IMG/VR virus record: IMGVR_UViG_3300037193_000189
Location: 1-43,565 of that record
DNA length: 43,565 bases
DNA from: a virus
Reading direction: 5' to 3' (one strand)
Position numbers and translations under genes: made by a program. This document shows, piece by piece, positions 28,580 to 36,856 of this stretch (position 1 is the first letter of the stretch; every line of letters starts with the position of its first letter). The notes beneath the pieces were generated by a model. That model had not been told where the DNA came from and did not search any database. It saw only the letters and a list, made by a program, of their open reading frames with translations.

Positions 28580-30975
28580 ACTCCCACCTTAGCAGGCTGA
28601 TCAATTACGACCGGAAGCCAATCACAGCGGCATCCTGTGTGGTCTCCTGGGTAATAATGGGTGACATAAGGGAACTCACCAGATGGAGCCGACAACTCCT
28701 CTACGTCCCAGGAGTCAAATACCTTGTCGTCAAGCCTCTGGTGAGGTTCAAATTCGTTCTCCGAGAAGTGATGAACCCACTTGAAGCCCGTTGCCATGTC
28801 CCATTCTGTCTGGGTGATAGCGTCTACCGACAGAACCGCGCGACCGGAGTCAACGGGGCTGTCCGGAGATCCGCCACCCGCGACTGCCGTAGCCTTCCGG
28901 ACTAGCCCCATGTCCACGTAGGCTGCCTGGGAGTCGGGGTTACGGAGCCTTTCGGCGGCTGCTTCCACCAGTCGGGAAGCTAGCCAGTCCCACGCCTTAG
29001 CTACGTTGGCGTCCTGGTTCGGTCGCATCTTCTCATAGATGCCCAGTGCGCGCCAACCGCGTGCCTGAGCCTCCTTAATCAACCCCTCGAACGACGAACG
29101 GGCACGATCGATGGTGTCCCGCACTAGCTTACGTTGGTCTTCTAGACCGAACTCCGCTAGCCGATCGGCCGGAATCTGCGCTAGAGCCTCTTCCACCGCG
29201 ACAGCGGCAACTAGTGGCTTCAGCTCTGCGTCATTCCGTACCTTGGAGATGGTACGAGCACCAGCCTTCTCCAACGCGCGGGCAACCACGTCATTGAGAT
29301 GGGTATAGACGGCTTCTCGTAGCTCTCGCTCCACTCCTAGAGCACGCTCAAGCTTCTTGTTCCGAGCAACCGTGATATCAGACGGACGCGCCGCCTTAGC
29401 CGCCGCAAATTGCTTCAGGAGGTGCAGTACCTGTGCGTCACGAACGGAAAATGGCTCTGGTGGAGGTAGCGTGCCTTCCGGTGGTTCTGGTGCGGGAGGT
29501 GTGGTCTCGGGTGGACTCTGCGGAATGGCAGGCTGAGCATCCGGTGTGTCCTGTGGTGCGAGATCACTGGGCTCTGTCTTTCGCGTCGGGTCGCCGAATG
29601 ACTGCTGTGCCAGTTGCTCTGCTTCCTTGACCAGATCCGGAGCAACCTGCCGTAGGAAGTCCAGGGTGGTGGAAGGAGCTACGGAACCAGACAGTGCAAC
29701 TCGCAACGCTAGTTCTTCATCAGTCGGTGCGTCAGCCTCAGAGAAGCCGTGAGCACGTCGCCATGCAGCACCGGAGATGAGCATACGGCCGTAACCCTTG
29801 TCCGCGTCCTCAGAGCGGTCAGGCTTGGTAACAACCTCACTCGGGTCATACCAGACGTGTACGCGGTTAACCTCGTTGAGATCGTAGCCACGAGCAATGA
29901 GCGCCGGACGTAAGTATACGGTGGTCAATGCCTCACACAACAGAAGGATCATCGGCTCAATGTGAGCCTTGAGAAGATCCTGACTGATGGTCTGTGCATT
30001 GGAGTAGCGGACTCCAGACATACCCTGGATGAATTCCTTAGGCAAGTCGATACCGTCTAGAACTCGGTTCAGCGTCTTCTCATGGCGCTCTAGGATCGTG
30101 TCGTCAAAGCCGCGCGAGATGTCAAACATCTTAATTGCTGTCTCGGCAAGCTCTGCTGGACCACGAATGATCATCGGGATGATCTCTGACTGAGACTCGC
30201 CTTCTACCGGTTCCGTGAGGGAGAGAATCAACTCCTCCTCAAACGGGTCTGTATCCGGCTGTGCCGTGTCTCCTGACGGGTCTACAGACCGCTGGAAGCG
30301 TAGTTCGTCGGCAACGTACATGATGCCCGCGTTCAGGCGAGACTGACCGGATACCCGAATGATCCTGGAGAGAAGTAGAAGTTCCTGGCAAGCCTCTTCC
30401 ACGCCACGCAGGGACGAGTCTGCTTCTGCCGAGAACTTAGGGTGTGTTCGCCAGATGCGGGCAATGAAGTCATCCTCAGCCAGATACTCACCAGGCTCTG
30501 ACTGCCGCTCTCGTAGGCGTACCCGGTTGTTGGCTTCCGGAACGATCTCCTCATTGGAGCGAATCGACCACTTGTCACCCTGCCCTAGAAGGTGGCATTC
30601 TCCCGCAACCAGTAGGTTGAGCACAGCGGTACGAATGAAGTTCGGTGCTCCACCAGGACCGTTGAAAAGCTTATTCAGCTCATAACGTGCCGCGTTAACA
30701 AGGTCCCGATCCAGACCACCTACGTCACCAATAGGTGCGGGAGTCTCGGCATCATCGGTTTGGTACCCAGCAAGCAGACGCACACGGGAAGTGATTTGAG
30801 CAAAGTAATTGAAGCCGTACTTGATTTCACCAATCGCGTCATAATGTCGCCACGCTAGACGCTGCCACTCAAACGACGTTCGGTCTCTTAGCTTCTCAAC
30901 CTCTGCCTTACGAGCGAGATTGATTCGGCGTGCTGAGCCGACAATAGCGTTAGGCTCATTACGATTACGAGGCAT
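28576..30975 (-). CDS. Portal protein fused to MuF-like domain
   Basis: The 799-residue protein is a portal in its first ~470 residues. It has WQRLAWRHYDAIGEIKYGF near the start, RTAVLNLLVAGECHL and LSRIIRVSGQSRL, followed by FDISRGFDDTILERH and IDLPKEFIQGMSGVRYSNA. A Pro-rich linker (about 480-520) follows. The last ~280 residues are mostly helical and end with the MuF-like signature: W-x-HH...HQRLDDKVF (about 740-750), then YPGDHTGCRCDWLPV (about 775-790). Portals form the dodecameric DNA gate, and MuF-like parts are minor head components. Fusion of the two is seen in some actinophages. The start ATG 30975 has only a modest GGGA site upstream. It follows the moron terminator by 75 bases. 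Confidence 0.88.
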   Translation of the reverse strand: MPRNRNEPNAIVGSARRINLARKAEVEKLRDRTSFEWQRLAWRHYDAIGEIKYGFNYFAQITSRVRLLAGYQTDDAETPAPIGDVGGLDRDLVNAARYELNKLFNGPGGAPNFIRTAVLNLLVAGECHLLGQGDKWSIRSNEEIVPEANNRVRLRERQSEPGEYLAEDDFIARIWRTHPKFSAEADSSLRGVEEACQELLLLSRIIRVSGQSRLNAGIMYVADELRFQRSVDPSGDTAQPDTDPFEEELILSLTEPVEGESQSEIIPMIIRGPAELAETAIKMFDISRGFDDTILERHEKTLNRVLDGIDLPKEFIQGMSGVRYSNAQTISQDLLKAHIEPMILLLCEALTTVYLRPALIARGYDLNEVNRVHVWYDPSEVVTKPDRSEDADKGYGRMLISGAAWRRAHGFSEADAPTDEELALRVALSGSVAPSTTLDFLRQVAPDLVKEAEQLAQQSFGDPTRKTEPSDLAPQDTPDAQPAIPQSPPETTPPAPEPPEGTLPPPEPFSVRDAQVLHLLKQFAAAKAARPSDITVARNKKLERALGVERELREAVYTHLNDVVARALEKAGARTISKVRNDAELKPLVAAVAVEEALAQIPADRLAEFGLEDQRKLVRDTIDRARSSFEGLIKEAQARGWRALGIYEKMRPNQDANVAKAWDWLASRLVEAAAERLRNPDSQAAYVDMGLVRKATAVAGGGSPDSPVDSGRAVLSVDAITQTEWDMATGFKWVHHFSENEFEPHQRLDDKVFDSWDVEELSAPSGEFPYVTHYYPGDHTGCRCDWLPVVIDQPAKVGV

Positions 30976-31050
30976 CTACGATCCCATCAACAAAGAAGGA
31001 TGCGGACTACGGCGCATCACTTCCTACCAGGTTATCAGATGCAAATAACA

Positions 31051-31084
31051 AAACCGCCCCGGAATCGAAATCCCGGGGCGGTTT
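31051..31084 (-). terminator. Rho-independent terminator after the moron gene
   Basis: Perfect 12-bp arms (31051-31062 and 31073-31084) are G+C-rich (CCGCCCCGG type) around a 10-base loop. On the minus strand the stem is followed by GTTTTGTTATTTGC, a good T-rich tail. It lies 11 bases past the stop of the 72-residue gene and 75 bases before the portal start. This is the clearest intrinsic terminator in the window. Confidence 0.9.
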
Positions 31085-31095
31085 CTGGCTCTGAG

Positions 31096-31314
31096 TCAGA
31101 GCGGCTGACGGGTGTAAACCTTGTACTCCGTCTTGTCGGTGATGGTGTTGAAGGCGAGAACCGTGGTCTTGCCCACCTTGTTCACCGCGATCCACCGGCG
31201 GGTGACCGTGGAAGCCCCGGCAAGAACGTTCGGGATGTCAAGCTTCCACCACTCACCGTTGACCATCACAAAGTCGTTGGTGTCGATCTGAGCGGCAGTG
31301 GCGGTGGTGTACAT
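31096..31314 (-). CDS. Independently transcribed small protein (moron), 72 aa
   Basis: I start at ATG 31314, which has AGGAGG seven bases upstream; the open frame runs further back to 31374 but would then include the promoter. The protein reads like a small beta-barrel: TNDFVMVNGEWWKL, TVTRRWIAVNKVG, TVLAFNT and YKVYTRQPL. I do not recognise a family. A consensus-like promoter (31382-31353) and a strong terminator (31051-31084) enclose it, so it forms its own unit between terminase and portal, on the same strand as both. This is the definition of a moron: such genes are often expressed apart from the late operon and alter the host or other phages. Function is unknown. Confidence 0.8.
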   Translation of the reverse strand: MYTTATAAQIDTNDFVMVNGEWWKLDIPNVLAGASTVTRRWIAVNKVGKTTVLAFNTITDKTEYKVYTRQPL

Positions 31315-31352
31315 CCTGGTTCCTCCTTGCTCGGTTCCTGCTGACATGAGGA

Positions 31353-31382
31353 ACAGTACATGGAGGTTCGCCAAGTTGTCAA
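31353..31382 (-). promoter_or_regulatory. Sigma70-type promoter for the moron gene
   Basis: On the minus strand TTGACA (31382-31377) is a perfect -35. It is followed after 18 bases by TACTGT (31358-31353) as -10. Transcription would start near 31346, giving a leader of about 32 bases before ATG 31314. It begins two bases after the terminase stop, so it sits in a true gap. Confidence 0.65.
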
Positions 31383-31383
31383 C

Positions 31384-32991
31384 CTACCTAGCCTGAAGTG
31401 CCCTGGATCTCCTGATGTGCCTGGTAGGAGCATGCAAGGAGTGTCCTGCTACGGCCTGTTGCCGGACCACGGGCGACGGTACTCGTGCCGCTGTGGTGGC
31501 CTGTTGGACACGCGACCCGCTTTGGACCGTCGCGGGTGCGGGGGCACCGGAACCAGATGGTGGGAGGATTGCAAGCATGATGGCGTCAGCATCGTCAGGT
31601 GATCTGTCGATTCGCTTTCGGATGTCATCCTTTGCCTCCACTTGAATCTTGCCCTTGTTGATCTGGTAGCGAGCACTTGTTAACTGCTTGACTGCATCGT
31701 CAGCATCTTCCATCTGAGAGAAGTCTAGCAAGTGCTTGCGCAGCATCTCACGCGCGTACCAGTGGTTCTCAGCTCTCCGGTTGACAAACTGCTTCTTGTC
31801 ATCGGCGGCAGCGGCTGCTACGAAGGGGATGATGGCGACATTAGGAAGTCGCCTACGGAGATCCGCGATGAATCCGAAACCAACTCCGGTGGCGTCGATA
31901 TGAAGCAGGGTGGCTCCGGACTGCATCTGTGCCTCTACGATCTTGTCTGAGATCTCGGTAGGATCCTCAGAACGAATCGTCCACTTACGCAGGATCTTCC
32001 GTCCGACGCGCTCACGAATGACCGTCTCGTCACCAGTCTCCGATGCCGCGATGTCTACCCCTAGCTGAATGGTGTTCAGCCTCTTGTATCGGGCTAGGTC
32101 TTCAGGATCGTAGTCGTCTGGTGCGTTGAGAGCGGCTGTCACGTCCGCAACCCTGATGATGGTCATGGAGTCTTCAGTGGGGAATTCGGCAGCAATCTTA
32201 GCCTGCCAGAGCGCGGAGTCCTCACCCCATGCAATTCTCTTATCATCCACCCACTTCTTTGACAAGAGAACCTTCTTGAAGATGGGTGCGCAGATCTCAC
32301 CGGACAGGTTCGGAGTCTCCCACGCGGGGATCTGAATGACCATCCAGCCGTTGCCCTCAGGAGTGTTGGCACCGTGGACAACATCTTTGAAGTGCGATTG
32401 TGGGTCATCTGGGTTACCGATGGCGAGGATTACACACCCCTCGTTCGTGGCGAGGGTGTCAACGGCTGTCCAGATCTCGTTGGGCACACCACCAGCCTCG
32501 TCGATGATCACTAGAAGGTGCTCAGCGTGGAGACCGGAGAATGTCTCCGGTGCGTTGTCGGCAGGCTTTCGACCAAGACCAGCCTGATAACCGTCAATCC
32601 ACCATTCGGTTTGTGTGATACGACCGGGTAGCAACTTGTTACCGTGCTCATCAACTGCCTTTGAATGCAGGGCGTTGATTTCGTTCCACAGAATCGCTCG
32701 TACCTGGTGGAAGGTAGGCGCGGTAGTAACCACCCTAGCAGTACCTGGAGGCCAGCGAGCGAGCCACCTAGCGGCTACCAGCGATGCTGTCTTAGATTTA
32801 CCAGCGGAGTGACAAGACGGTACCGCAATTTTAGGGATCTCCATCTCCACCGCACGCATGATCTCGCGTTGCTTGGAGTAGGTTTCAGTCTTGACAACAT
32901 CGCGCGCCCACTCTACCGGGTCGCCATAACTCTTCTTGTTGGCGTAGCGAGCGGCAAGTTGCCTCAGCGGGTCAACATCATTAAGTGTCAT
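31384..32991 (-). CDS. terL: Terminase large subunit
   Basis: The 535-residue motor has Walker A at 59-70 (SCHSAGKSKTAS) and Walker B at 159-166 (LLVIIDEA, catalytic Glu165). The RNase H-type nuclease has Asp313 in GVDIAAS, Asp366 in HIDATGVG, and Asp467 and Asp469 in PDDADAIMLA. It packages phage DNA into the prohead and cuts it. Length is normal. The C terminus has an extra Arg/Ser-rich tail of about 60 residues after the nuclease. The ATG overlaps the upstream tail-lyase stop as ATGA. No separate small terminase gene is seen in this window; it may lie beyond the right edge or be too divergent for me to recognise. Confidence 0.95.
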   Translation of the reverse strand: MTLNDVDPLRQLAARYANKKSYGDPVEWARDVVKTETYSKQREIMRAVEMEIPKIAVPSCHSAGKSKTASLVAARWLARWPPGTARVVTTAPTFHQVRAILWNEINALHSKAVDEHGNKLLPGRITQTEWWIDGYQAGLGRKPADNAPETFSGLHAEHLLVIIDEAGGVPNEIWTAVDTLATNEGCVILAIGNPDDPQSHFKDVVHGANTPEGNGWMVIQIPAWETPNLSGEICAPIFKKVLLSKKWVDDKRIAWGEDSALWQAKIAAEFPTEDSMTIIRVADVTAALNAPDDYDPEDLARYKRLNTIQLGVDIAASETGDETVIRERVGRKILRKWTIRSEDPTEISDKIVEAQMQSGATLLHIDATGVGFGFIADLRRRLPNVAIIPFVAAAAADDKKQFVNRRAENHWYAREMLRKHLLDFSQMEDADDAVKQLTSARYQINKGKIQVEAKDDIRKRIDRSPDDADAIMLAILPPSGSGAPAPATVQSGSRVQQATTAARVPSPVVRQQAVAGHSLHAPTRHIRRSRALQAR

Positions 32992-35930
32992 CGTGGTAGC
33001 GCAAACGTCCTGGCAAAGAAGATCGGCTCAACTTCTTCATCCACCGATTCCCCGCGTTCGTAGTCGTCAGGAGGTGGCCCGTCGTAACCATTAGCAGGCT
33101 CAAATACGTCATCCTCATCGTAATAGCCGATGATAGATGAAAGGTATCCAATTGCCTTAGGCTCTCCTTCAATGGTTGTCCTAACCATCAATTCTTCTGA
33201 ATACAACTTTACAGGAACCAGCAATCCGGATGCGCGCGTCTTTGCCCGTGCAATCTGGAGACCCTTAGCCCATACAAGGTTTCCGAACGAATCAACGGTT
33301 GCAGTAGCGTATCCGAACAGAGACTTGACTTGCTTGTTGCTACCCTTGGTGTTGCTCGTTCGTGCGACGGCCGTTGTTACCGCAATACGGGGCGGTGGTC
33401 GCTTGACCAGGGAAAGTGCAAAGGTGTAGGCACTGTAGTACCCGCGCACCGGTCGTAGGTACGGCTGTCCTGTGAGTGATGTGCCAGCGGAAAGCGCCGC
33501 GTACTGCCCTACCGAGCGAATCGTAGCAGGAGGCACCGTTGAAGCCTGGACTAGCTTTCCCTGAGATGCCAGTGGCCGAATCAGCCCGATGAAGGGGAAC
33601 TTCTTGACACCAACAATAGTGCTGGCTTCACCAGAGATCGGAGTAGTTCGGGTGAGCTTTGCTTCTCGTGCAGGTGATGTAGCCGTTGCCTTACCAGACA
33701 AAGAAGTTACAACTGCCAAGTTACCCTGGGCAGAAGCCTCAGCCCTACCCACAAGAGAACCAGCAGCACGTAGCTCAGCCGGTGGCACGTGCGAAACGGC
33801 AACAATGGGGTTGGCCTCAAGAGGAGTGATGCTCAGAAGGTCCCGGTTGTTGATAGACGTAGTAGCTTCTGCCGTACCGGAAAGGAAACCAATCCTCAAC
33901 ACATCGGCGACGCTGGATGACGTGGCTTCCGCTGTAGCCTCTAGCTCACCGACAACTTCAAGATCTGCATTCTCCAGTACAGAGGTGGCTAGCGATGTCA
34001 CATCCTGATACCGGTGAGCGCGGCTTAGTGTCGGTGTGGGCTGAACACTGGTTACCTGAGCGGTGCCTTCTAGTCCAGTGACAACCCCTAGATCAGGAAG
34101 AGGGGAGTTTCGGCCAACAGCATCTGCCCGCCCGGACAGAAGAATAGTTTGCGATGGTGATTCCCCTGGTGGAACGAGAATGTGAAAAGCGGTCCACTGG
34201 TCAGCAGGAGACCATACCATATTGCTAGGGTCAACAGATGTGACACCGGTTGCTAGACGGTCAAAGGTGAATACCTCTACACCAGCCCACGGCTCTGCGC
34301 CCCCCTGCTTGCTAACTACGGGGTTGCCGTCGTAACCTGTAGGAACGGTAGTGACTGAGTGGGTGGTGTACAAGCCTGAATCGGGACCGTTGTCAAGAAT
34401 GAGGCCAATGAGGGACCGGTAATCCCCCGCTTCCAGACCACTGAATCCAGTAAGGTCTACGGAAGAAGCGCTACCACCACTCGTCTTAACTACCTGAATC
34501 GCCTTGTTACCGTTGCGGATAACGTAGATAACCCAGGCAGCCTTACGGTTTACGTTACCGGAGGAAGCTACCGAGGTGTCAAGAGTGTGGTTGACAACAA
34601 GTGTGTCACTCCCAGTAGCACTTTCCTTGTAGAAAACGGTACCTCGTTGGTTGGTAGAAGTACCGTTCCACGCTTCCCACAGGTCACCTGTAGGACCCTT
34701 TGTCCAGCCGGTTGAAGACGTTTCCGCCCGGCAGTACGCAGCATCGTTACCGTAGATGACCACGATCTGATCACCAGGTTCAATGCCAGCAGGCATCGTG
34801 ACTGTGTGGCTTGTGGTAGCGTTGTCATCCCTTCCGGGAGTACGGGAGATGACCTCAGCGGGTACTAGCTCTCCGCTACCACCTCCACCACCGGTAGATG
34901 CAGTAACAGTCACCTCAAGCATCTGGGGGTTGGACCATCCCTGAGCGTTCTTGGCACCACCCATGAGGGTGTATGTGCCTTCATTGCTCGGAGTCCAGGA
35001 GAGCGCGGCTGAAGTTCCGATAACGGATCCAGCACCTGTAGGACCACTGAGAATAGTCCACTTGTATTCAGTGATGCCAGAACCAGTGACGGACATGGTT
35101 CGATTAAAGGCTACTCCAGGCTGGGCAGTTGCCGCCGCTCCGAGATCAGCAACCGGGGCATTGAAGTAGTTCTCTGGAGTTGCCCAACCGGTGTGCCAGT
35201 GTGCCACGTTCTGGTACTGAACCGTTGCCCAGTCTGTAGGATCAATGCCTGAGCGGAGACTTCCGTTGGTGTAGAACTGAGCGTAGCTACCCCACTTAAA
35301 CATGTAGGTAGCAAGGTCAGGAATGAGCGCCGTAGATACCTTGTATACGGGTACCGTAAAGTCCTGGTAAAAGACGTAGAGAAAGCTCTTATGAACCAGA
35401 AATAGAATGTCGTAGACGTCACCGAATTGGTAGTTGCTATTCAAGTCCAAGACATCAACTGTGTTGTCCTGACCAGGGTCATAAGCGCGTAGCACAAGAC
35501 GGGTGGTATTGGTGCTGGTCTTGTACCTCGTACGCACCATGACGATATCGTCTTGAGCTGAGTGAATCTGACCTGTTGCAGTTCCTGCGTCATTGGCCAA
35601 CGGGTGATCAATAACCTTTGCACGGAATCGCTGCCAGTGAGTACCGCCATCCTGAGGACGCCACCCTAGATTGGTATCGGCACCTTGCGCTTGCTCGCGT
35701 CCCTCTACACGTGGGTTATCAGTACCGCTGGTTGTCGGTGCGTCTGCACGAACAGAGGTTTGCACCCAGCCATTGAGAACGGTAAACTCTGGATTGTAGT
35801 CCAGACCAGCCGCAACCTGGGAGCAGTTGTACAGCACCCTTTCAGCCCAATCCGGGCGGCTGATATCAAAGGCGTAATGGCTCTTACCAGCGGCAAGGCC
35901 AAAGTTGATAAGTGTGGAGGGTGCTACCAC
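32988..35930 (-). CDS. Tail protein with alginate-lyase (PL7)-like domain
   Basis: The 980-residue protein has an N-terminal lyase-like domain (about 15-240) with all three PL7 signatures: R74-V-E-G-R78-E, Q121-I-H123, and YMFKWGSYAQ (209-218, catalytic Tyr216). PL7 enzymes cleave uronic-acid polysaccharides. An Ig/PKD-like domain follows (about 258-345). Next comes a jelly-roll-like domain (about 355-595, with PAGIEPGDQIVVIYG) that resembles parts of the 664-residue fibre protein. After it lie tandem ~30-residue L-x-G-x-A-x-A repeats (about 595-780) and an acidic end. GTG 35930 has AAGGAG upstream. It likely acts as a tail-borne depolymerase on host capsule or matrix. The substrate is not visible. 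Confidence 0.75.
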   Translation of the reverse strand: MVAPSTLINFGLAAGKSHYAFDISRPDWAERVLYNCSQVAAGLDYNPEFTVLNGWVQTSVRADAPTTSGTDNPRVEGREQAQGADTNLGWRPQDGGTHWQRFRAKVIDHPLANDAGTATGQIHSAQDDIVMVRTRYKTSTNTTRLVLRAYDPGQDNTVDVLDLNSNYQFGDVYDILFLVHKSFLYVFYQDFTVPVYKVSTALIPDLATYMFKWGSYAQFYTNGSLRSGIDPTDWATVQYQNVAHWHTGWATPENYFNAPVADLGAAATAQPGVAFNRTMSVTGSGITEYKWTILSGPTGAGSVIGTSAALSWTPSNEGTYTLMGGAKNAQGWSNPQMLEVTVTASTGGGGGSGELVPAEVISRTPGRDDNATTSHTVTMPAGIEPGDQIVVIYGNDAAYCRAETSSTGWTKGPTGDLWEAWNGTSTNQRGTVFYKESATGSDTLVVNHTLDTSVASSGNVNRKAAWVIYVIRNGNKAIQVVKTSGGSASSVDLTGFSGLEAGDYRSLIGLILDNGPDSGLYTTHSVTTVPTGYDGNPVVSKQGGAEPWAGVEVFTFDRLATGVTSVDPSNMVWSPADQWTAFHILVPPGESPSQTILLSGRADAVGRNSPLPDLGVVTGLEGTAQVTSVQPTPTLSRAHRYQDVTSLATSVLENADLEVVGELEATAEATSSSVADVLRIGFLSGTAEATTSINNRDLLSITPLEANPIVAVSHVPPAELRAAGSLVGRAEASAQGNLAVVTSLSGKATATSPAREAKLTRTTPISGEASTIVGVKKFPFIGLIRPLASQGKLVQASTVPPATIRSVGQYAALSAGTSLTGQPYLRPVRGYYSAYTFALSLVKRPPPRIAVTTAVARTSNTKGSNKQVKSLFGYATATVDSFGNLVWAKGLQIARAKTRASGLLVPVKLYSEELMVRTTIEGEPKAIGYLSSIIGYYDEDDVFEPANGYDGPPPDDYERGESVDEEVEPIFFARTFALPR
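33590..34145 (-). repeat. Tandem L-x-G-x-A-x-A repeats in the tail lyase
   Basis: About six units of roughly 30 residues each open with L-S/E-G/A-x-A-x-A (for example LLSGRADA, LEGTAQV, LEATAEAT, LSGTAEAT, LVGRAEAS, LSGKATAT). They continue with a Leu/Val-rich strand. They look like a fibrous beta stalk. The DNA units have diverged, so the repeat is old. Confidence 0.65.
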
Positions 35931-35945
35931 ATTCGCTCCTTACAA

Positions 35946-35989
35946 ATAGAAAAGCGGTCAGGCCGTAACAGACCCGACCGCTTTTCTAT
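35946..35989 (-). terminator. Terminator-like hairpin before the tail-lyase gene
   Basis: Perfect 14-bp arms (35946-35959 and 35976-35989) surround a 16-base loop. The arms end in AAAAG/CTTTT, so each strand has a short T-run in or after the stem. It follows the gene ending at 35996 by six bases and precedes the GTG at 35930 by 15 bases, leaving no room for a promoter. It should end the lysis/fibre transcript or act as an attenuator. Confidence 0.8.
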
Positions 35990-35995
35990 GATAAC

Positions 35996-36451
35996 TTACT
36001 GGATGGCTAGGATTAGCTCACCGATTGGGAACTCTGCCGCGTCACCAGCGGCGTAACCACGCTTGTTCGCAACATCTGCGAACCACCAACGCTGAGGTGT
36101 TGCTGCGCTGTCCCAGATTTCGAATCCACGCACGCCACCTGTGTCTGTTGACTCGTCATACGGGATGTCCGGCATGTTGTCAAATCGGATCACAGCGTTA
36201 CTGTGAACCTCACCCTGGGCTGTCTCGTCTACCGAATCAAGAGGAAGCTGCTGCCTCTGGTAACCAGAACCACCAGCAGTCGTAACCTCAGTACCGGGAG
36301 TGGCATCGGTACCTGTAGTGGTGACGAGAGCCACCATGAGAGGCATAACCGGCGCTACTGCGGTTGCACCTGTAGGAGCACCGCTAGAGCCTGTACCCTG
36401 CTGGACCAGCCAACGCAGAGTCTGCGTCTCTCCAAAGTCAGTTAGAGCCAT
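35996..36451 (-). CDS. Putative small structural protein, 151 aa
   Basis: The product is beta-rich. It has SSGAPTGATAVAPVMPLMVALVT near the start, an Asp/Ser/Thr-rich middle, GVRGFEIWDSA, WWFADV and GDAAEFPIGELILAI at the end. The pattern 'GFeIWdsA... GD.f.fp.GeLi..i' is one I associate with small virion proteins of actinophages, possibly in the tail or capsid-fibre class, but I cannot name a family. AAGGA lies upstream of ATG 36451. It is last in the leftward lysis/fibre unit and is followed by a strong hairpin. Confidence 0.65.
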   Translation of the reverse strand: MALTDFGETQTLRWLVQQGTGSSGAPTGATAVAPVMPLMVALVTTTGTDATPGTEVTTAGGSGYQRQQLPLDSVDETAQGEVHSNAVIRFDNMPDIPYDESTDTGGVRGFEIWDSAATPQRWWFADVANKRGYAAGDAAEFPIGELILAIQ

Positions 36452-36453
36452 TA

Positions 36454-36819
36454 TCAGAAATCCTTAACTGCGTGACGTCCGACAGAAACCGGTGCAACTA
36501 CCGGACCTGGAAGAGCGATAACACCAACTGCACCGAGACCGGCAAGGATTGCCTGAATTGTCTCTGCGTTTGTCCATCCGTCAGTGAGAGCAGATGAAGC
36601 GAATACCACGATTGCGCTTGCTGCGGCAACGTAGCCCTTCATGTAAGCCCATACACCAGCGGGAAGGTTACCGGCACCTAGGACACCCACGGCACCGAGA
36701 GCAACGGCAAGAACGTTGAAAATCTCGGTAACAGAAAACGTGTTGTCAGTGAGGGCCGGTGCGATTGCTGCTAGCACAGTGGCTAGTAGCATGGAAAAGA
36801 ACTTCTTGTAACCTGTCAC
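36454..36819 (-). CDS. Holin-like membrane protein, 121 aa
   Basis: The product has four hydrophobic segments (about residues 7-23, 35-50, 62-80 and 89-107) and a short charged end. It lies right behind the endolysin gene, 37 bases away. These features fit a holin, which forms holes in the membrane to release the endolysin. Ala/Gly/Val richness is typical. The start is GTG 36819, with AAGGAG upstream. No specific holin family is clear by eye, so the call rests on membrane topology and neighbourhood. Confidence 0.75.
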   Translation of the reverse strand: MTGYKKFFSMLLATVLAAIAPALTDNTFSVTEIFNVLAVALGAVGVLGAGNLPAGVWAYMKGYVAAASAIVVFASSALTDGWTNAETIQAILAGLGAVGVIALPGPVVAPVSVGRHAVKDF

Positions 36820-36856
36820 CGGGGTCTCCTTTTATAGAACCTGAACCGATTCTACC

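Noticed and set aside
31315-31374. Longer start for the moron gene
   Set aside because: It would translate the -10 region and leader. ATG 31314 has AGGAGG at good spacing.
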